64,000 bases of DNA, from NCBI RefSeq assembly GCF_001931485.1, contig NZ_MSDV01000024.1, positions 23,294 through 87,293 on the forward strand, read 5' to 3'. A program made the position numbers and the translations under genes. Source of the DNA: Burkholderia sp. SRS-W-2-2016 (lineage in GTDB: Bacteria > Pseudomonadota > Gammaproteobacteria > Burkholderiales > Burkholderiaceae). Below, piece after piece: positions 9,550-18,358 of this stretch (the stretch's first letter is position 1; every line of letters starts with the position of its first letter). The notes below the pieces were generated by a model that had not been told where the DNA came from, did no database searches, and was given only the letters and a program-made list of their open reading frames with translations.

Positions 9550-10169
9550 TGGCGCGCGGCAAATTCATCACGTTTGAAGGCATCGACGGCGCGGGCAAGA
9601 CCACTCATCTGGGCTGGTTTCGCGAACGGCTCGAAGCGAAGCTCGCGGCCAACGGCCGGACCGTCGTGATGACGCGCGAACCGGGCGGCACGCCGCTCGG
9701 CGAGCAGATCCGCGAGATCGTGCTGCATCAGAAGATGGACCTCGAAACCGAAGCGCTGCTGATGTTCGCGGTGCGCCGTCAGCACCTGGCCGAAGTGATC
9801 GAGCCGGCGCTCGCGCGCGGCGACTGGGTGCTGTCCGACCGCTTCACCGACGCGACCTTCGCGTATCAGGGCGGCGGCCGCGGCCTGCCGCGCGACAAGC
9901 TGGAGACGCTCGAGCGCTGGGTGCAGGGCGGTTTTCAGCCGGACCTGACGGTGCTGTTCGATCTGCCGCCCGCGGTCGCCAACGAACGGCGCAGCGCGGC
10001 GCGCGATCCGGATCGCTTCGAGCGCGAATCGGCCGCCTTTTTCGAGCGCACGCGCGCCGAATACATGCGCCGTGCGGAAGAGGCGCCGTACCGATTCGCT
10101 ATCATCGACTCTTCGCAGAGCATCGCGCGTATTCAGAAACAGCTTGAAGAATTGATCGCAACGCTTTGA
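9549..10169 (+). CDS. tmk: Thymidylate kinase
   Basis: 206 residues, usual length. The P-loop is [12 protein letters not shown]; the dTMP-binding segment is [14 protein letters not shown], followed by the DRF motif in [17 protein letters not shown]. The enzyme phosphorylates dTMP to dTDP for DNA synthesis. The start overlaps the mltG stop by one base. holB follows after a 94-base AT-rich gap, giving the conserved mltG-tmk-holB order. Confidence 0.97.
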   Translation: MARGKFITFEGIDGAGKTTHLGWFRERLEAKLAANGRTVVMTREPGGTPLGEQIREIVLHQKMDLETEALLMFAVRRQHLAEVIEPALARGDWVLSDRFTDATFAYQGGGRGLPRDKLETLERWVQGGFQPDLTVLFDLPPAVANERRSAARDPDRFERESAAFFERTRAEYMRRAEEAPYRFAIIDSSQSIARIQKQLEELIATL

Positions 10170-10180
10170 TTTTCAATCAA

Positions 10181-10186
10181 TATAAT
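10181..10186 (+). promoter_or_regulatory. TATAAT box upstream of holB
   Basis: A consensus -10 hexamer TATAAT lies within an AT-rich stretch (10166-10199) just after tmk. It forms part of a small inverted repeat TCAAT-ATA-ATTGA. No convincing -35 box sits at 16-18 bases, so an internal promoter for holB is only possible. Confidence 0.35.
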
Positions 10187-10263
10187 TGAAATTTATAAGA
10201 GCCTGCAAAGCTCGTGCGATGTCTAAAGTAGTGTATTCAACCCATTGATTGCAAAGACCAACG

Positions 10264-11304
10264 ATGATCTATCCGTGGCAAGCCGATGACTGGAACCGCC
10301 TGCAGCAGCTGCGCGCCCACTGGCCGCATGCTCTGCTGCTGCACGGCCAGGCCGGGATCGGCAAGCTGCGCTTCGCGCAGCACCTCGCGCAGGGGCTGCT
10401 CTGCGAGGCGCCGCAGCCCAACGGCGAGCCGTGCGGCACCTGCGTGGCCTGCAACTGGTTCGCGCAGGGCAATCATCCGGACTACCGGATCGTCGTGCCC
10501 GAGGCGCTCGCGGCCGAGGCCGGCCCGGTCGCCGCGGCAGGCGCCGACGAGAAAGCCGACAAGGCCGACGGTGACGAAGGCAAGAAGACCCGCACGCCCA
10601 GCAAGGAAATCAAGATCGAGCAGGTCCGCGGTCTGCTCGACTTCGTCGGCGTCGGTTCGCATCGCGGCGGCGTGCGCGTGGTCGTGCTGTATCCGGCCGA
10701 AGGGCTGAACGTCGCGGCCGCCAATGCGCTCCTGAAGACGTTGGAGGAGCCGCCCGCCGGCGTGGTGTTCCTGATGGTGTCGGCGCGGATCGACCGCTTG
10801 CTGCCGACCATCATCAGCCGCTGCCGGCAGTGGCCGATGAGCGTGCCGGCGCCGCAGGCCGCCGCCCAGTGGCTCGCCGCGCAGGGCATCGAAGACGCGC
10901 CGGCGCTGCTCGCCGAAGCGGGCGGCGCGCCGCTCGCGGCGCTCGCGCTCGCCAGCGACGAAAACCGCACGCTGCGCGACTGGACGCTGAAGCAGCTCGC
11001 GGCCGGCGCGCAGTGCGACGCGTTCGCGTGCGGCGAGGCGCTGCAGAAGCTGCCGGTGCCGCTGGTGCTCGGCTGGCTGCAGCGCTGGATGTACGATCTG
11101 CTCGCACAGCGCACCGCCGGCGCGCCGCGTTATTTCCCGCAGGCGCAGAAAGCGCTCGAACGCTGCGCGTCGCAGGCCGACGCCAACGCGTTCGCGCGCT
11201 TTCTACGCAGCGTGACGCGCCAGCGCGCGGTCGAGAATCATCCGCTGAATGCGCGTCTGGTGTTCGAGGAACTGTTTATCGGCTATCGCGCGCTGTTCGC
11301 GTGA
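10264..11304 (+). CDS. holB: DNA polymerase III subunit delta'
   Basis: 346 residues. The AAA+ region shows the degenerate P-loop LLHGQAGIGKLRFAQHLA. Zinc-binding cysteines lie in CEAPQPNGEPCGTCVAC. The sensor/arginine-finger region is ANALLKTLEEPPAGVVFLMV with SRC following. Residues 90-125 hold an Asp/Lys/Ala-rich insertion (AGADEKADKADGDEGKKTRT) relative to the E. coli protein. It is a clamp-loader subunit. ATG 10264 is preferred over an in-frame TTG at 10249. Confidence 0.94.
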   Translation: MIYPWQADDWNRLQQLRAHWPHALLLHGQAGIGKLRFAQHLAQGLLCEAPQPNGEPCGTCVACNWFAQGNHPDYRIVVPEALAAEAGPVAAAGADEKADKADGDEGKKTRTPSKEIKIEQVRGLLDFVGVGSHRGGVRVVVLYPAEGLNVAAANALLKTLEEPPAGVVFLMVSARIDRLLPTIISRCRQWPMSVPAPQAAAQWLAAQGIEDAPALLAEAGGAPLAALALASDENRTLRDWTLKQLAAGAQCDAFACGEALQKLPVPLVLGWLQRWMYDLLAQRTAGAPRYFPQAQKALERCASQADANAFARFLRSVTRQRAVENHPLNARLVFEELFIGYRALFA

Positions 11305-11340
11305 GCCTTTGCCTGAACCTTTGCTTGAGCCTTTCATTGC
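11305..11340. repeat. 12-base tandem repeat after the holB stop
   Basis: Three imperfect 12-base units run from 11305, 11317 and 11329 (GCCTTTGCCTGA, ACCTTTGCTTGA, GCCTTTCATTGC). In the holB frame they place extra TGA codons at 12-base intervals after the true stop. Confidence 0.75.
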
Positions 11341-11409
11341 CGCGTCCGAAACGATCCGCCATGCTGGCGTAGTCGGCCCCGGCAGCCCCATTTTTCGCAG
11401 GACCTGATC

Positions 11410-12201
11410 ATGTTTGTCGATTCCCACTGCCATATCAATTTCGAAGGACTCGCGGACCGTCTGCCGCAGGTGCTCGAGAACATGCGCAGCCTGTCGGTCA
11501 CGCACGCGCTGTGCGTGTCGGTCGATCTCGAAACGCTGCCGTCGGTGCTGGACATCGCCAGCCGCTGCGAGAACGTCTACGCGTCGGTCGGCGTGCACCC
11601 GGACCACGAGCATATGCGCGAGCCGAGCGTCGCCGAACTGGTCGAGCTGGCCCAGCATCCGAAGGTGGTCGCGATCGGCGAAACCGGCCTCGACTACTAC
11701 CGTCTCGAAGGCCGCACGATCGCCGACATGGAGTGGCAGCGCGAGCGTTTTCGCACCCACATCCGCGCCGCGCACGCGACCGGCAAGCCGTTGATCGTTC
11801 ACACGCGTTCGGCTTCCGAGGACACGCTGCGGATCATGGCCGAGGAACGCGCCGGCGAGCCGGGCGGGGTGATGCACTGCTTCACCGAGCCGTGGGCGAT
11901 CGCCGAACAGGCGCTCGCGCAGAACTTCTATATCTCGCTGTCGGGCATCGTCACGTTCAAGAGCGCGACCGACGTGCAGGACGTCGCGCGCCGCGTGCCG
12001 CTCGAACGTCTGCTGATCGAAACCGACTCGCCGTATCTCGCGCCGGTGCCGTATCGCGGCAAGCCGAATGAACCTGCGTACGTCAGTTATGTCGGACGCT
12101 TCATCGCGCAGCAACGCGAGATGCCGGACGAGGCGCTGGCCGCCGCGACCACGCAGAACTTTTTCAGGCTGTTCAAGATTCCGGCGCCGGCCACGGCCTG
12201 A
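11410..12201 (+). CDS. TatD family metal-dependent DNase
   Basis: 263 residues. The metal ligands of the TatD/YcfH family are visible: DSHCHI near the N-terminus, the Glu in AIGETGLDYYR, HTR, MHCFTEP, and the closing ETDSPYLAPVPYRGKPNEP. Such proteins are Mg-dependent 3'-5' nucleases or deoxyribonucleases. The position just after holB is the normal one for YcfH in proteobacteria. Confidence 0.93.
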   Translation: MFVDSHCHINFEGLADRLPQVLENMRSLSVTHALCVSVDLETLPSVLDIASRCENVYASVGVHPDHEHMREPSVAELVELAQHPKVVAIGETGLDYYRLEGRTIADMEWQRERFRTHIRAAHATGKPLIVHTRSASEDTLRIMAEERAGEPGGVMHCFTEPWAIAEQALAQNFYISLSGIVTFKSATDVQDVARRVPLERLLIETDSPYLAPVPYRGKPNEPAYVSYVGRFIAQQREMPDEALAAATTQNFFRLFKIPAPATA

Positions 12202-12286
12202 ACGGTGAACGCCCGGTAACGAACTGGGTGTTGCAACTGAAAATCCAGTAACATCAAATGGATAGGGAAGTTTCCTAAAGTACTAT

Positions 12287-13009
12287 ATGAAAAATATTTC
12301 GACGTCGTCCGCTGCTTTCCAACCGACCTCCGCCATGACGGCCGCCCGTGCGTTCGCGCCCGCGCGACGCCTCGCCTGTGCCGCCGCGCTCGCCTGCGCG
12401 GCGCTGGTCGCGGTGCCCGCGCACGCGGCGCCGATCGACTCGCTGATCAAGTCGGTCAAGTTCGACGACGTCGACGGCGTCAACAAGCTGCTCGCGAAGG
12501 GGATGGACCCGAACAGCGTGGACAGCCAGGGCATTCCGCTGCTGGTGCTGGCCGCGCGCGAGAAATCGGAGAAGGTCACCGCCGCGTTGCTGAAGAATCC
12601 GAAGACCGATATCGAAGCGCAGGACAAGGCCGGCGAAAACGCGCTGATGATGGCCTCGCTCGCCGGCGACCTGAACATCGTCAATCAGCTGATCGCGAAG
12701 GACGCCGAAGTCAACAAGAAGGGCTGGGCGCCGCTGCACTACGCGGCCGCGAACGGCCACGACGACATCGTCAAGGTGCTGCTCGATCACTCGGCCTACG
12801 TCGACGCCGGTTCGCCGAACGGCACCACGCCGCTGATGATGGCCGCGCGCGGCGGTCACATCTCGACCGTCAAGCTGCTGCTCGACAACGGCGCGGACCT
12901 GAACGTGAAAAACCAGATCGGCATGACCGCGCTCGATTTCGCGAAGACCTACAAGGAACCGGACGTCGTCGAAGGCCTGACCGCTCGCATGCAGCAGGGC
13001 CAGAAGTAA
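12287..13009 (+). CDS. Exported ankyrin-repeat protein
   Basis: 240 residues. The N-terminus has a long polar lead, then a basic and hydrophobic signal segment (RRLACAAALACAALVAVPAHA), so the mature form should start near residue 47 in the periplasm. Residues 55-235 hold about five ankyrin repeats; clear ones are GWAPLHYAAANGHDDIVKVL and GTTPLMMAARGGHISTVKLL. A later Met (residue 17) is an alternative start. The nearest GGGAAG ribosome-like site is 16 bases away, which is far. Ankyrin domains bind proteins; no partner is evident. Confidence 0.85.
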   Translation: MKNISTSSAAFQPTSAMTAARAFAPARRLACAAALACAALVAVPAHAAPIDSLIKSVKFDDVDGVNKLLAKGMDPNSVDSQGIPLLVLAAREKSEKVTAALLKNPKTDIEAQDKAGENALMMASLAGDLNIVNQLIAKDAEVNKKGWAPLHYAAANGHDDIVKVLLDHSAYVDAGSPNGTTPLMMAARGGHISTVKLLLDNGADLNVKNQIGMTALDFAKTYKEPDVVEGLTARMQQGQK

Positions 13010-13232
13010 TCGCACGCGCGGCGGCACGACGCTGACGAACTGGCCCGCGAGGGCGCTTCGCCCAGCGCTTGGCCGATGCTCGATGGATTTGTTCGATTTG
13101 TCTGACATCGATAAGGCCTGGCTGCTGCCGTCGCGTAAAACAGTGCAGAATGACGACTTTGGCGCGCCCTTTGGCGTGCCATCCGGATGCGGCGAAAAGA
13201 CCGCGTGATAAACAAACCTGGAAAGGAACACC

Positions 13233-13589
13233 ATGCTGCGGGCTTTGATTTTCGCCGGCGCGCTCGCCTTGCCGCTATCGGCGGCCGCGTTTACGGGAGG
13301 CGACCTCAACAAGCTGTGCACTAAAACGGACGTGGCTTCACGCTCCGCCTGCGCGGCCTATATCGAAGGCGCGGCCGACGGTATCTTCAACACGATCGAT
13401 GCGATCGGCGGCACCACCGGTCCGCGGGTCGGCCAGTATTTCTGCCTGCCGGCCGATGCGCGTTCCGCGCAGTTGACCGACGCGGTGCGCAAGTACATCG
13501 CCGAGAATCCGAACGCCGCGGGCTACAACGCCAGCACCGCGATCTCGCTGGGTCTCGGCAAGGCGTTTCCGTGCAAGAGCGGCAGCTGA
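13233..13589 (+). CDS. Rap1a/Tai-like small exported protein
   Basis: 118 residues. A signal peptide of about 19 residues (LIFAGALALPLSAAAF) precedes a compact domain with four cysteines, including LNKLCTK, SACAAYIEG and AFPCKSG. This is the pattern of Rap1a/Tai immunity-type proteins (antagonists of T6SS amidase effectors in Serratia). No effector gene or T6SS gene is nearby, so an immunity role is not supported here and a general periplasmic role is as likely. GGAAAGGAAC lies before the ATG. Confidence 0.7.
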   Translation: MLRALIFAGALALPLSAAAFTGGDLNKLCTKTDVASRSACAAYIEGAADGIFNTIDAIGGTTGPRVGQYFCLPADARSAQLTDAVRKYIAENPNAAGYNASTAISLGLGKAFPCKSGS

Positions 13590-13650
13590 TCGACGCCGCT
13601 TGCCGCGCCGGGCAGCAACACGCGTAGTCGCCGCCCGGCGCAACACTGAC

Positions 13651-13669
13651 GGCGCGCGACTCGCGCGCC
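13651..13669. other. GC-rich inverted repeat between two genes
   Basis: GGCGCGCGA (13651-13659) and TCGCGCGCC (13661-13669) form a near-perfect hairpin without a T run. It may act as a Rho-assisted terminator or transcript stabiliser after the Rap1a-like gene. Confidence 0.45.
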
Positions 13670-13774
13670 GGGTGCCGCGGGTCCCGTCCACCGCGCAGGT
13701 GTGACGAACCCCACCGATGTTCGCAGTCCCACTGGCGCGCCGCCGCTCTTCGAGCCCGGAGGAAGATGCCCGTT

Positions 13775-14998
13775 ATGCCGACTTTCGACGACTTCAGCCG
13801 GGTGGCCGCCGCGCCGCTGCACTCTTGGCTCGGCGTGCTGATCGTGACCGCGCTCATGACGATCGTGACGATCGGCGTGCATCGTTTCGGCGCGCGCGTG
13901 GTCAAGCGCATTGCCGAACCGCACGCGCTGACCAGCGTGGTGCTGCGCTATATCGACAAACCTTCGCTGTTTGCGCTCGTGATCCTCGTGCTCGCGTGGA
14001 TCTGGTCCGAGGCGCCCACTACCCTCAATTTCATCGAACCGGTGCGCGACGTCACGGGCATCGCGCTGATCGCCGCGCTCACGTGGCTGTCGGTGCGCTC
14101 GGCCGCGGCGATCGGCGAGGCGATCATCCGCGCGCATCCGCTCGATACCGCCGACAACCTGCAGGCCCGCCGCATCCATACCCAGGCTCGGGTGCTCGCG
14201 CGTTCGGTGATGATCGTGATCGTGATCGTCGGCGTGGGCGGCGCGCTGATGACCTTGCCGAACGTCCGGCAGATCGGCGCGAGCCTGCTGGCCTCGGCCG
14301 GTGTGGCCGGTCTGGTCGCCGGTATCGCCGCGCGGCCGGTGCTCGGCAATCTGATCGCCGGTTTGCAGATCGCGCTGTCGCAGCCGCTGCGGCTCGACGA
14401 CGTGGTCGTGATCCAGAATGAATGGGGGCGTATCGAGGAAATCACCGGCACGTACGTGTCCGTGCGGCTGTGGGACCAGCGCCGGCTGATCGTGCCGCTG
14501 CAATGGTTCATCGAAAATCCGTTCACCAACTGGACCCGCAGCAGCTCGCAGATCATCGGCACCGTGTTCCTGTTCGTCGATTACCGGATGCCGCTCGCGC
14601 CGCTGCGCGAGGAGCTCGCGCGGATCGTCGAAAGCGCGCCGGAGTGGGATCGGCGCGTGCAGGTGTTGCAGGTGTTCGACTGCACCGAACGCGCGATGCA
14701 GCTGCGTGCACTGGTCAGCGCACCCGATTCCGGTCTCGCGTGGGATCTGCGCTGCCGGGTCCGCGAAGGGCTGGTCGAATTCATTCAGCGGCACTATCCG
14801 GAATGTCTGCCGCGCGGGCGCGCCGAGGTGTCTGCGGAGCTGGAGCCCGGCAGCGGCTCGCCGGTCGACTGGCTGCCGCGCAGCATGCAGGCGCCGGCCA
14901 GCAGCACCGCCGCACATACCGAAGCCGATCCGGTGGCGACGCGGATCGGCCGGCCGGAGGTGGCCGAGGCTGCGCGCAAGGCGAAGGAGCAGGCCTAG
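13775..14998 (+). CDS. MscS-type mechanosensitive ion channel
   Basis: About 407 residues. Four hydrophobic segments (near residues 15-35, 60-80, 90-110, 140-170) are followed by the pore-lining helix and MscS core AGVAGLVAGIAARPVLGN. Then comes the β-domain motif GDDVVI-like LRLDDVVVIQNEWGRIEEI and VPLQWFIENPFTNWTR. It should open under membrane tension in hypo-osmotic shock. The GGAGGA ribosome site at 13758 favours ATG 13775 over the ATG at 13766. The C-terminal 70 residues are poorly conserved in type. otsA follows, giving an osmotic-stress pairing. Confidence 0.88.
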   Translation: MPTFDDFSRVAAAPLHSWLGVLIVTALMTIVTIGVHRFGARVVKRIAEPHALTSVVLRYIDKPSLFALVILVLAWIWSEAPTTLNFIEPVRDVTGIALIAALTWLSVRSAAAIGEAIIRAHPLDTADNLQARRIHTQARVLARSVMIVIVIVGVGGALMTLPNVRQIGASLLASAGVAGLVAGIAARPVLGNLIAGLQIALSQPLRLDDVVVIQNEWGRIEEITGTYVSVRLWDQRRLIVPLQWFIENPFTNWTRSSSQIIGTVFLFVDYRMPLAPLREELARIVESAPEWDRRVQVLQVFDCTERAMQLRALVSAPDSGLAWDLRCRVREGLVEFIQRHYPECLPRGRAEVSAELEPGSGSPVDWLPRSMQAPASSTAAHTEADPVATRIGRPEVAEAARKAKEQA

Positions 14999-15336
14999 GC
15001 GGCCTGGGAGCGTGACTGGGTACGTGGCTTGCTACCTTGCGGGGCGCGATCGCACCCGCGTAATGGGTGCATCGCGCCGGCCGCCGTAGCGCGAAGCATG
15101 CGCGCGAAATAAAGCGAAGCGCATGAATCCGCCACGACGCGCATCCCGCGGACTGTCCGCGCGGTGTGCGGCCGCTGACCCATACTTAAATCACTCACGC
15201 ATTGGCGCGCTATCGGCGGGAGCAATCGTGGTCCGGGCCGAGCCGTTGCATGCGGTAGCGCTTACACGCCGCGCGCGAACTTCCTCGTCCCGAACCGCTG
15301 CCAGGCGCGCCGCACGTACCAAGGAGGACATCCAAC
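14999..15336 (+). other. Intergenic region mscS-otsA with a long hairpin
   Basis: 338 bases without a credible gene. A hairpin has left arm 15043-15057 (GGCGCGATCGCACCC), loop 15058-15064 and right arm 15065-15078 (GGGTGCATCGCGCC). That gives 14 pairs with one bulged base and no T run. A strong AAGGAGG ribosome site (15321-15327) precedes otsA. No promoter could be called with confidence. Confidence 0.6.
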
Positions 15337-16749
15337 ATGGGCCGACTGATCGTCGTGTCGAATCGCGTCGCGACGCCGACGGAGACCAAGGGATCGGCAG
15401 GCGGGCTCGCCGTCGGCGTATTCGGCGCGCTCAAGGATGCGGGCGGGGTCTGGTTCGGCTGGAGCGGCGACGTGGTCAGCGAGACCGTCGCCAACGCCGG
15501 GCCGGCGCTCGAACAGGACGGCGCGGTGACGTTCGCGACCGTCGGACTCACGCGCAAGGATTACGACCAGTACTATCGCGGCTTCTCGAACGCGACGCTG
15601 TGGCCGGTATTTCATTACCGCAACGATCTCGCGCGTTACGAGCGCGAGGAATACGCGGGCTACCGGCGCGTCAACGCATGGCTCGCGCACAAGCTGATCA
15701 AGCTGCTCGAACCGGACGACGTGATCTGGATCCACGACTACCATCTGATCCCGTTCGCCGAGGCGCTGCGCAGCGAAGGCGTGACCAACCGGATCGGCTT
15801 CTTCCTGCACATTCCGTTTCCCGCGCCGCAGATCCTGCTGAACATCCCGCCGCACGAGGAACTGGTGAAGTCGCTGTCGTGCTACGACCTGCTCGGCTTT
15901 CAGACCGCCACCGACCAGCAGGCCTTCCACGACTACGTGACGCGCCATGCGCGCGGCACGCTCAGCAACGGCAATCAGGTCGAAGCGTTCGGCCGCAAGC
16001 TGCGCACCGGCGTGTACCGGATCGGCGTGTTCCCCGACGAGATCGCCGAGCAGGCGAAGCGCTACGAAAGCCGGCAGCACGTGCTCGATCTGAAGCAGAG
16101 TCTGGAGGGGCGCAAGCTGATCATGAGCGTGGACCGGCTCGATTATTCGAAGGGCCTCGTCGAGCGTTTCCGTTCGTTCGAACTGCTGCTGGAGCGCTCG
16201 CCCGAATGGCGCGGCAACGTCACGCTCGTGCAGATTGCGCCGCCGACGCGCTCGGACGTCGCGACCTATCAGAAGATTCGTCAGGACCTCGAATACGAAG
16301 CAGGCCGAATCAATGGCCGTTACTCCGGGCTCGACTACACGCCGATCCGCTATCTGAACCAGCAGTACGACCGCTGGAAACTGATGTCGCTGTTTCGCGA
16401 ATCGCAGATCGGCTTCGTCACGCCGTTGCACGACGGTATGAATCTGGTCGCGAAGGAGTACGTCGCCGCGCAGAATCCCGACGATCCCGGCGTGCTGGTG
16501 CTGTCGATATTCGCCGGCGCGGCCGCGGAGTTGAGCGGTGCGCTGCTGGTCAATCCGCACGATGCGATCGGCATGTCCGAAGCGTTGCAGCACGCGTTGC
16601 AGATGCCGCTCGCGGAGCGCCAGCGGCGTCACGAGATCAACATGGCGGCACTGCGCAAGAACGATCTCGGGGTCTGGCGCGATACCTTTCTCAACGATTT
16701 GCGCAGCGTGCCGGTGCGCAAGGCGGGCGAGGGCGGCGGCCACAAGTGA
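15337..16749 (+). CDS. otsA: Trehalose-6-phosphate synthase
   Basis: 470 residues of the GT20 family. Motifs: VVSNRVATP at the N-terminus, GSAGGLAVGVFGALK, IWIHDYHLIPFA, FFLHIPFP, DRLDYSKGLVERF and TPLHDGMNLVAKEYVAAQ. The enzyme joins UDP-glucose and glucose-6-phosphate. No OtsB phosphatase gene is adjacent, so the phosphatase must be encoded elsewhere. AAGGAGG lies 9 bases upstream. A GT4 gene follows after 257 bases. Confidence 0.95.
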   Translation: MGRLIVVSNRVATPTETKGSAGGLAVGVFGALKDAGGVWFGWSGDVVSETVANAGPALEQDGAVTFATVGLTRKDYDQYYRGFSNATLWPVFHYRNDLARYEREEYAGYRRVNAWLAHKLIKLLEPDDVIWIHDYHLIPFAEALRSEGVTNRIGFFLHIPFPAPQILLNIPPHEELVKSLSCYDLLGFQTATDQQAFHDYVTRHARGTLSNGNQVEAFGRKLRTGVYRIGVFPDEIAEQAKRYESRQHVLDLKQSLEGRKLIMSVDRLDYSKGLVERFRSFELLLERSPEWRGNVTLVQIAPPTRSDVATYQKIRQDLEYEAGRINGRYSGLDYTPIRYLNQQYDRWKLMSLFRESQIGFVTPLHDGMNLVAKEYVAAQNPDDPGVLVLSIFAGAAAELSGALLVNPHDAIGMSEALQHALQMPLAERQRRHEINMAALRKNDLGVWRDTFLNDLRSVPVRKAGEGGGHK

Positions 16750-16757
16750 GCGGACGG

Positions 16758-16790
16758 GCGGTGACGGACCGCGCAACGGCTCGTCACCGC
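16758..16790 (+). terminator. Hairpin after otsA
   Basis: Arms GCGGTGACG (16758-16766) and CGTCACCGC (16782-16790) pair perfectly around a 15-base loop, 8 bases after the otsA stop. There is no T run; a Rho-dependent or stabilising role is possible. Confidence 0.45.
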
Positions 16791-16801
16791 GCCGCGTTCT
16801 C

Positions 16802-16946
16802 CCCGGATGTAAGTCGGGTGTAACAGCACCGAGTAAATGCAAGACCTGCGGCGTGGCCCCAGGCGCCAGGCAATAATGCACGGTAGCGATGAGGCATGCG
16901 ACGCTCACGCGCCGCGTGCATTGCCCGGATGTAATGGCGCTGTCAT
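16802..16946 (+). promoter_or_regulatory. Two repeated TGTAA-type tandem half-site elements
   Basis: CCCGGATGTAA occurs at 16802 and 16924. Each copy is followed by a second half-site exactly 11 bases on: TGTAA at 16808 and 16819, then TGTAA at 16930 and TGTCA at 16941. The second element (ATGTAAT, GGCG, CTGTCAT) resembles a PhoB box (two CTGTCAT repeats 11 bases apart). It lies about 60 bases before the GT4 gene. The regulator is inferred, not shown. Confidence 0.35.
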
Positions 16947-17006
16947 ACTCGGCGTCGCCGACGCGCACCGCGATAACGCGCAAGCCGTCAGCTCATGGAG
17001 ACAGAT

Positions 17007-18074
17007 ATGAAGATTGCGCAGATCGCCCCGCTGACCGAATCCGTGCCGCCGAAGCTGTATGGGGGCACCGAGCGGGTCGTGTCGTACATCACCGAAGCGC
17101 TGGTCGAGCAGGGCCACGATGTGACGCTGTTCGCAAGCGGCGACTCCGTCACCAGCGCGAAGCTCGAAGCGGTCTGGCCGCGCGCGCTGCGTCTGGATCC
17201 CGGCATCCGCGACCGCATCGCGCCGCATATGCTGCTGATGGAACTCGTGCGCCGCCAGGCCGAAGAGTTCGACGTGCTGCATTTTCACCTCGACTATTAC
17301 TCGTTCTCGGTGTTCAAGCGCCAGGACACGCCGTTCGTCACGACGATGCACGGCCGGCTCGATCTGCCCGAGCAGCAGCCGGTGTTCGACACCTTCAACA
17401 CCGCGCCGGTGATTTCGATTTCGAATGCGCAGCGTCATCCGTTGCCGCAGGCGCGCTGGCTGACCACCGTCTATCACGGGCTGCCCGAGCAGCTGTATAC
17501 GCCGCAACCGGTCGAGCAGAAGTACCTCGCGTTTCTCGGCCGGATTTCGCCGGAAAAGCGCGTCGATACCGCGATTCGCATCGCCGGGCGCTGCGGCATT
17601 CCGATCCGCATCGCCGCGAAGGTCGATTCGGCCGACCGCGAGTACTTCGAGCGCGAGATCCGGCCGTTGCTCGATCTGCCGTATGTCGAGTTCATCGGCG
17701 AGATCGCCGATCATCAGAAGGCCGAATTTTTGTCGGGCGCGCATGCGCTGCTGTTTCCGATCGACTGGCCGGAGCCGTTCGGCCTCGTGATGATCGAGGC
17801 GATGGCCTGCGGCACGCCGGTGATCGCGTTCAATCGCGGCTCGGTGCCGGAGGTGCTCGAAGACGGCGTGACCGGCTTTATCGTCGAGGACGAGATCGGC
17901 GCGGTGGCCGCGGTGAACCGGCTGCACAAGGTGCCGCGCGCCGGCGTGCGGCGCCGCTTCGAGGAACGCTTCACGTCGCACCGGATGGCGCGGCAATACG
18001 TGGAGGCGTATCAGTCGGTGATTCGCGCGCAGAAGCGGTCGCGCTTCAAGGTGATCGATACGTCGGGTAGTTGA
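17007..18074 (+). CDS. GT4 family glycosyltransferase
   Basis: 355 residues, retaining GT-B type. The N-terminal segment IAPLTESVPPKLYGGTERVV is typical of a Burkholderiaceae GT4 group near trehalose genes. The C-terminal donor-binding block is IDWPEPFGLVMIEAMACGTPVI with the E-x7-E pair. The acceptor is unknown. GGAG (16997-17000), 6 bases before ATG 17007, argues against the upstream ATG at 16995, which overlaps that site. A strong terminator follows, and direct repeats lie just after the stop. Confidence 0.88.
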   Translation: MKIAQIAPLTESVPPKLYGGTERVVSYITEALVEQGHDVTLFASGDSVTSAKLEAVWPRALRLDPGIRDRIAPHMLLMELVRRQAEEFDVLHFHLDYYSFSVFKRQDTPFVTTMHGRLDLPEQQPVFDTFNTAPVISISNAQRHPLPQARWLTTVYHGLPEQLYTPQPVEQKYLAFLGRISPEKRVDTAIRIAGRCGIPIRIAAKVDSADREYFEREIRPLLDLPYVEFIGEIADHQKAEFLSGAHALLFPIDWPEPFGLVMIEAMACGTPVIAFNRGSVPEVLEDGVTGFIVEDEIGAVAAVNRLHKVPRAGVRRRFEERFTSHRMARQYVEAYQSVIRAQKRSRFKVIDTSGS

Positions 18075-18083
18075 AGCGGCCGG

Positions 18084-18105
18084 AGGTCGATCGCAGGTCG
18101 ATCGG
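18084..18105. repeat. 11-base tandem repeat after the GT4 stop
   Basis: AGGTCGATCGC (18084-18094) and AGGTCGATCGG (18095-18105) are adjacent copies with one mismatch, 10 bases past the stop codon. Confidence 0.75.
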
Positions 18106-18127
18106 CGTTGATCGGCGTTCAAGCACG

Positions 18128-18162
18128 AGCGGTGCTGCGCGATGCGCGGCGCCGCTTTTTTT
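18128..18162 (+). terminator. Rho-independent terminator of the GT4 gene
   Basis: AGCGGTGCTGCGC (18128-18140) pairs with GCGCGGCGCCGCT (18144-18156) through 13 pairs, two of them G-U, around a 3-base loop. A run of seven T (18156-18162) follows. Confidence 0.92.
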
Positions 18163-18235
18163 ATGCACGGCGAGCCGCTGCGACCACGGTGTGGAACCTC
18201 GCGGCGAATGTCAGCCGCAAAACTCGCCGGCAAAG

Positions 18236-18276
18236 AAAAAGCCGCGCGAAGCACTCGATGAATGCTTCGCACGGCT
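18236..18276 (-). terminator. Rho-independent terminator of the SYLF lipoprotein gene
   Basis: On the minus strand the arms at 18263-18276 and 18240-18253 pair (8 plus 5 pairs with one C-A mismatch) around a 9-base loop. Five T residues follow (A run 18236-18240). It faces the GT4 terminator, so the convergent genes are insulated from each other. Confidence 0.85.
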
Positions 18277-18358
18277 TCACGCATATTGCTGCTGCCGCGG
18301 CCCACGCCCGGCCTTGAGCCGCCGCCACGAGCGCACCGGAATGCGCCCGTCAGCGCGC

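Noticed and set aside
13233..13589. T6SS immunity gene
   Set aside because: The Rap1a/Tai-like fold is present but no amidase effector, Vgr or Tss gene is in the neighbourhood.
15252..15260. GCGGTAGCG resembling the ops element of JUMPstart sequences
   Set aside because: It lacks the full GGCGGTAGCGT core and the surrounding JUMPstart context, and it precedes otsA, not the polysaccharide operon.
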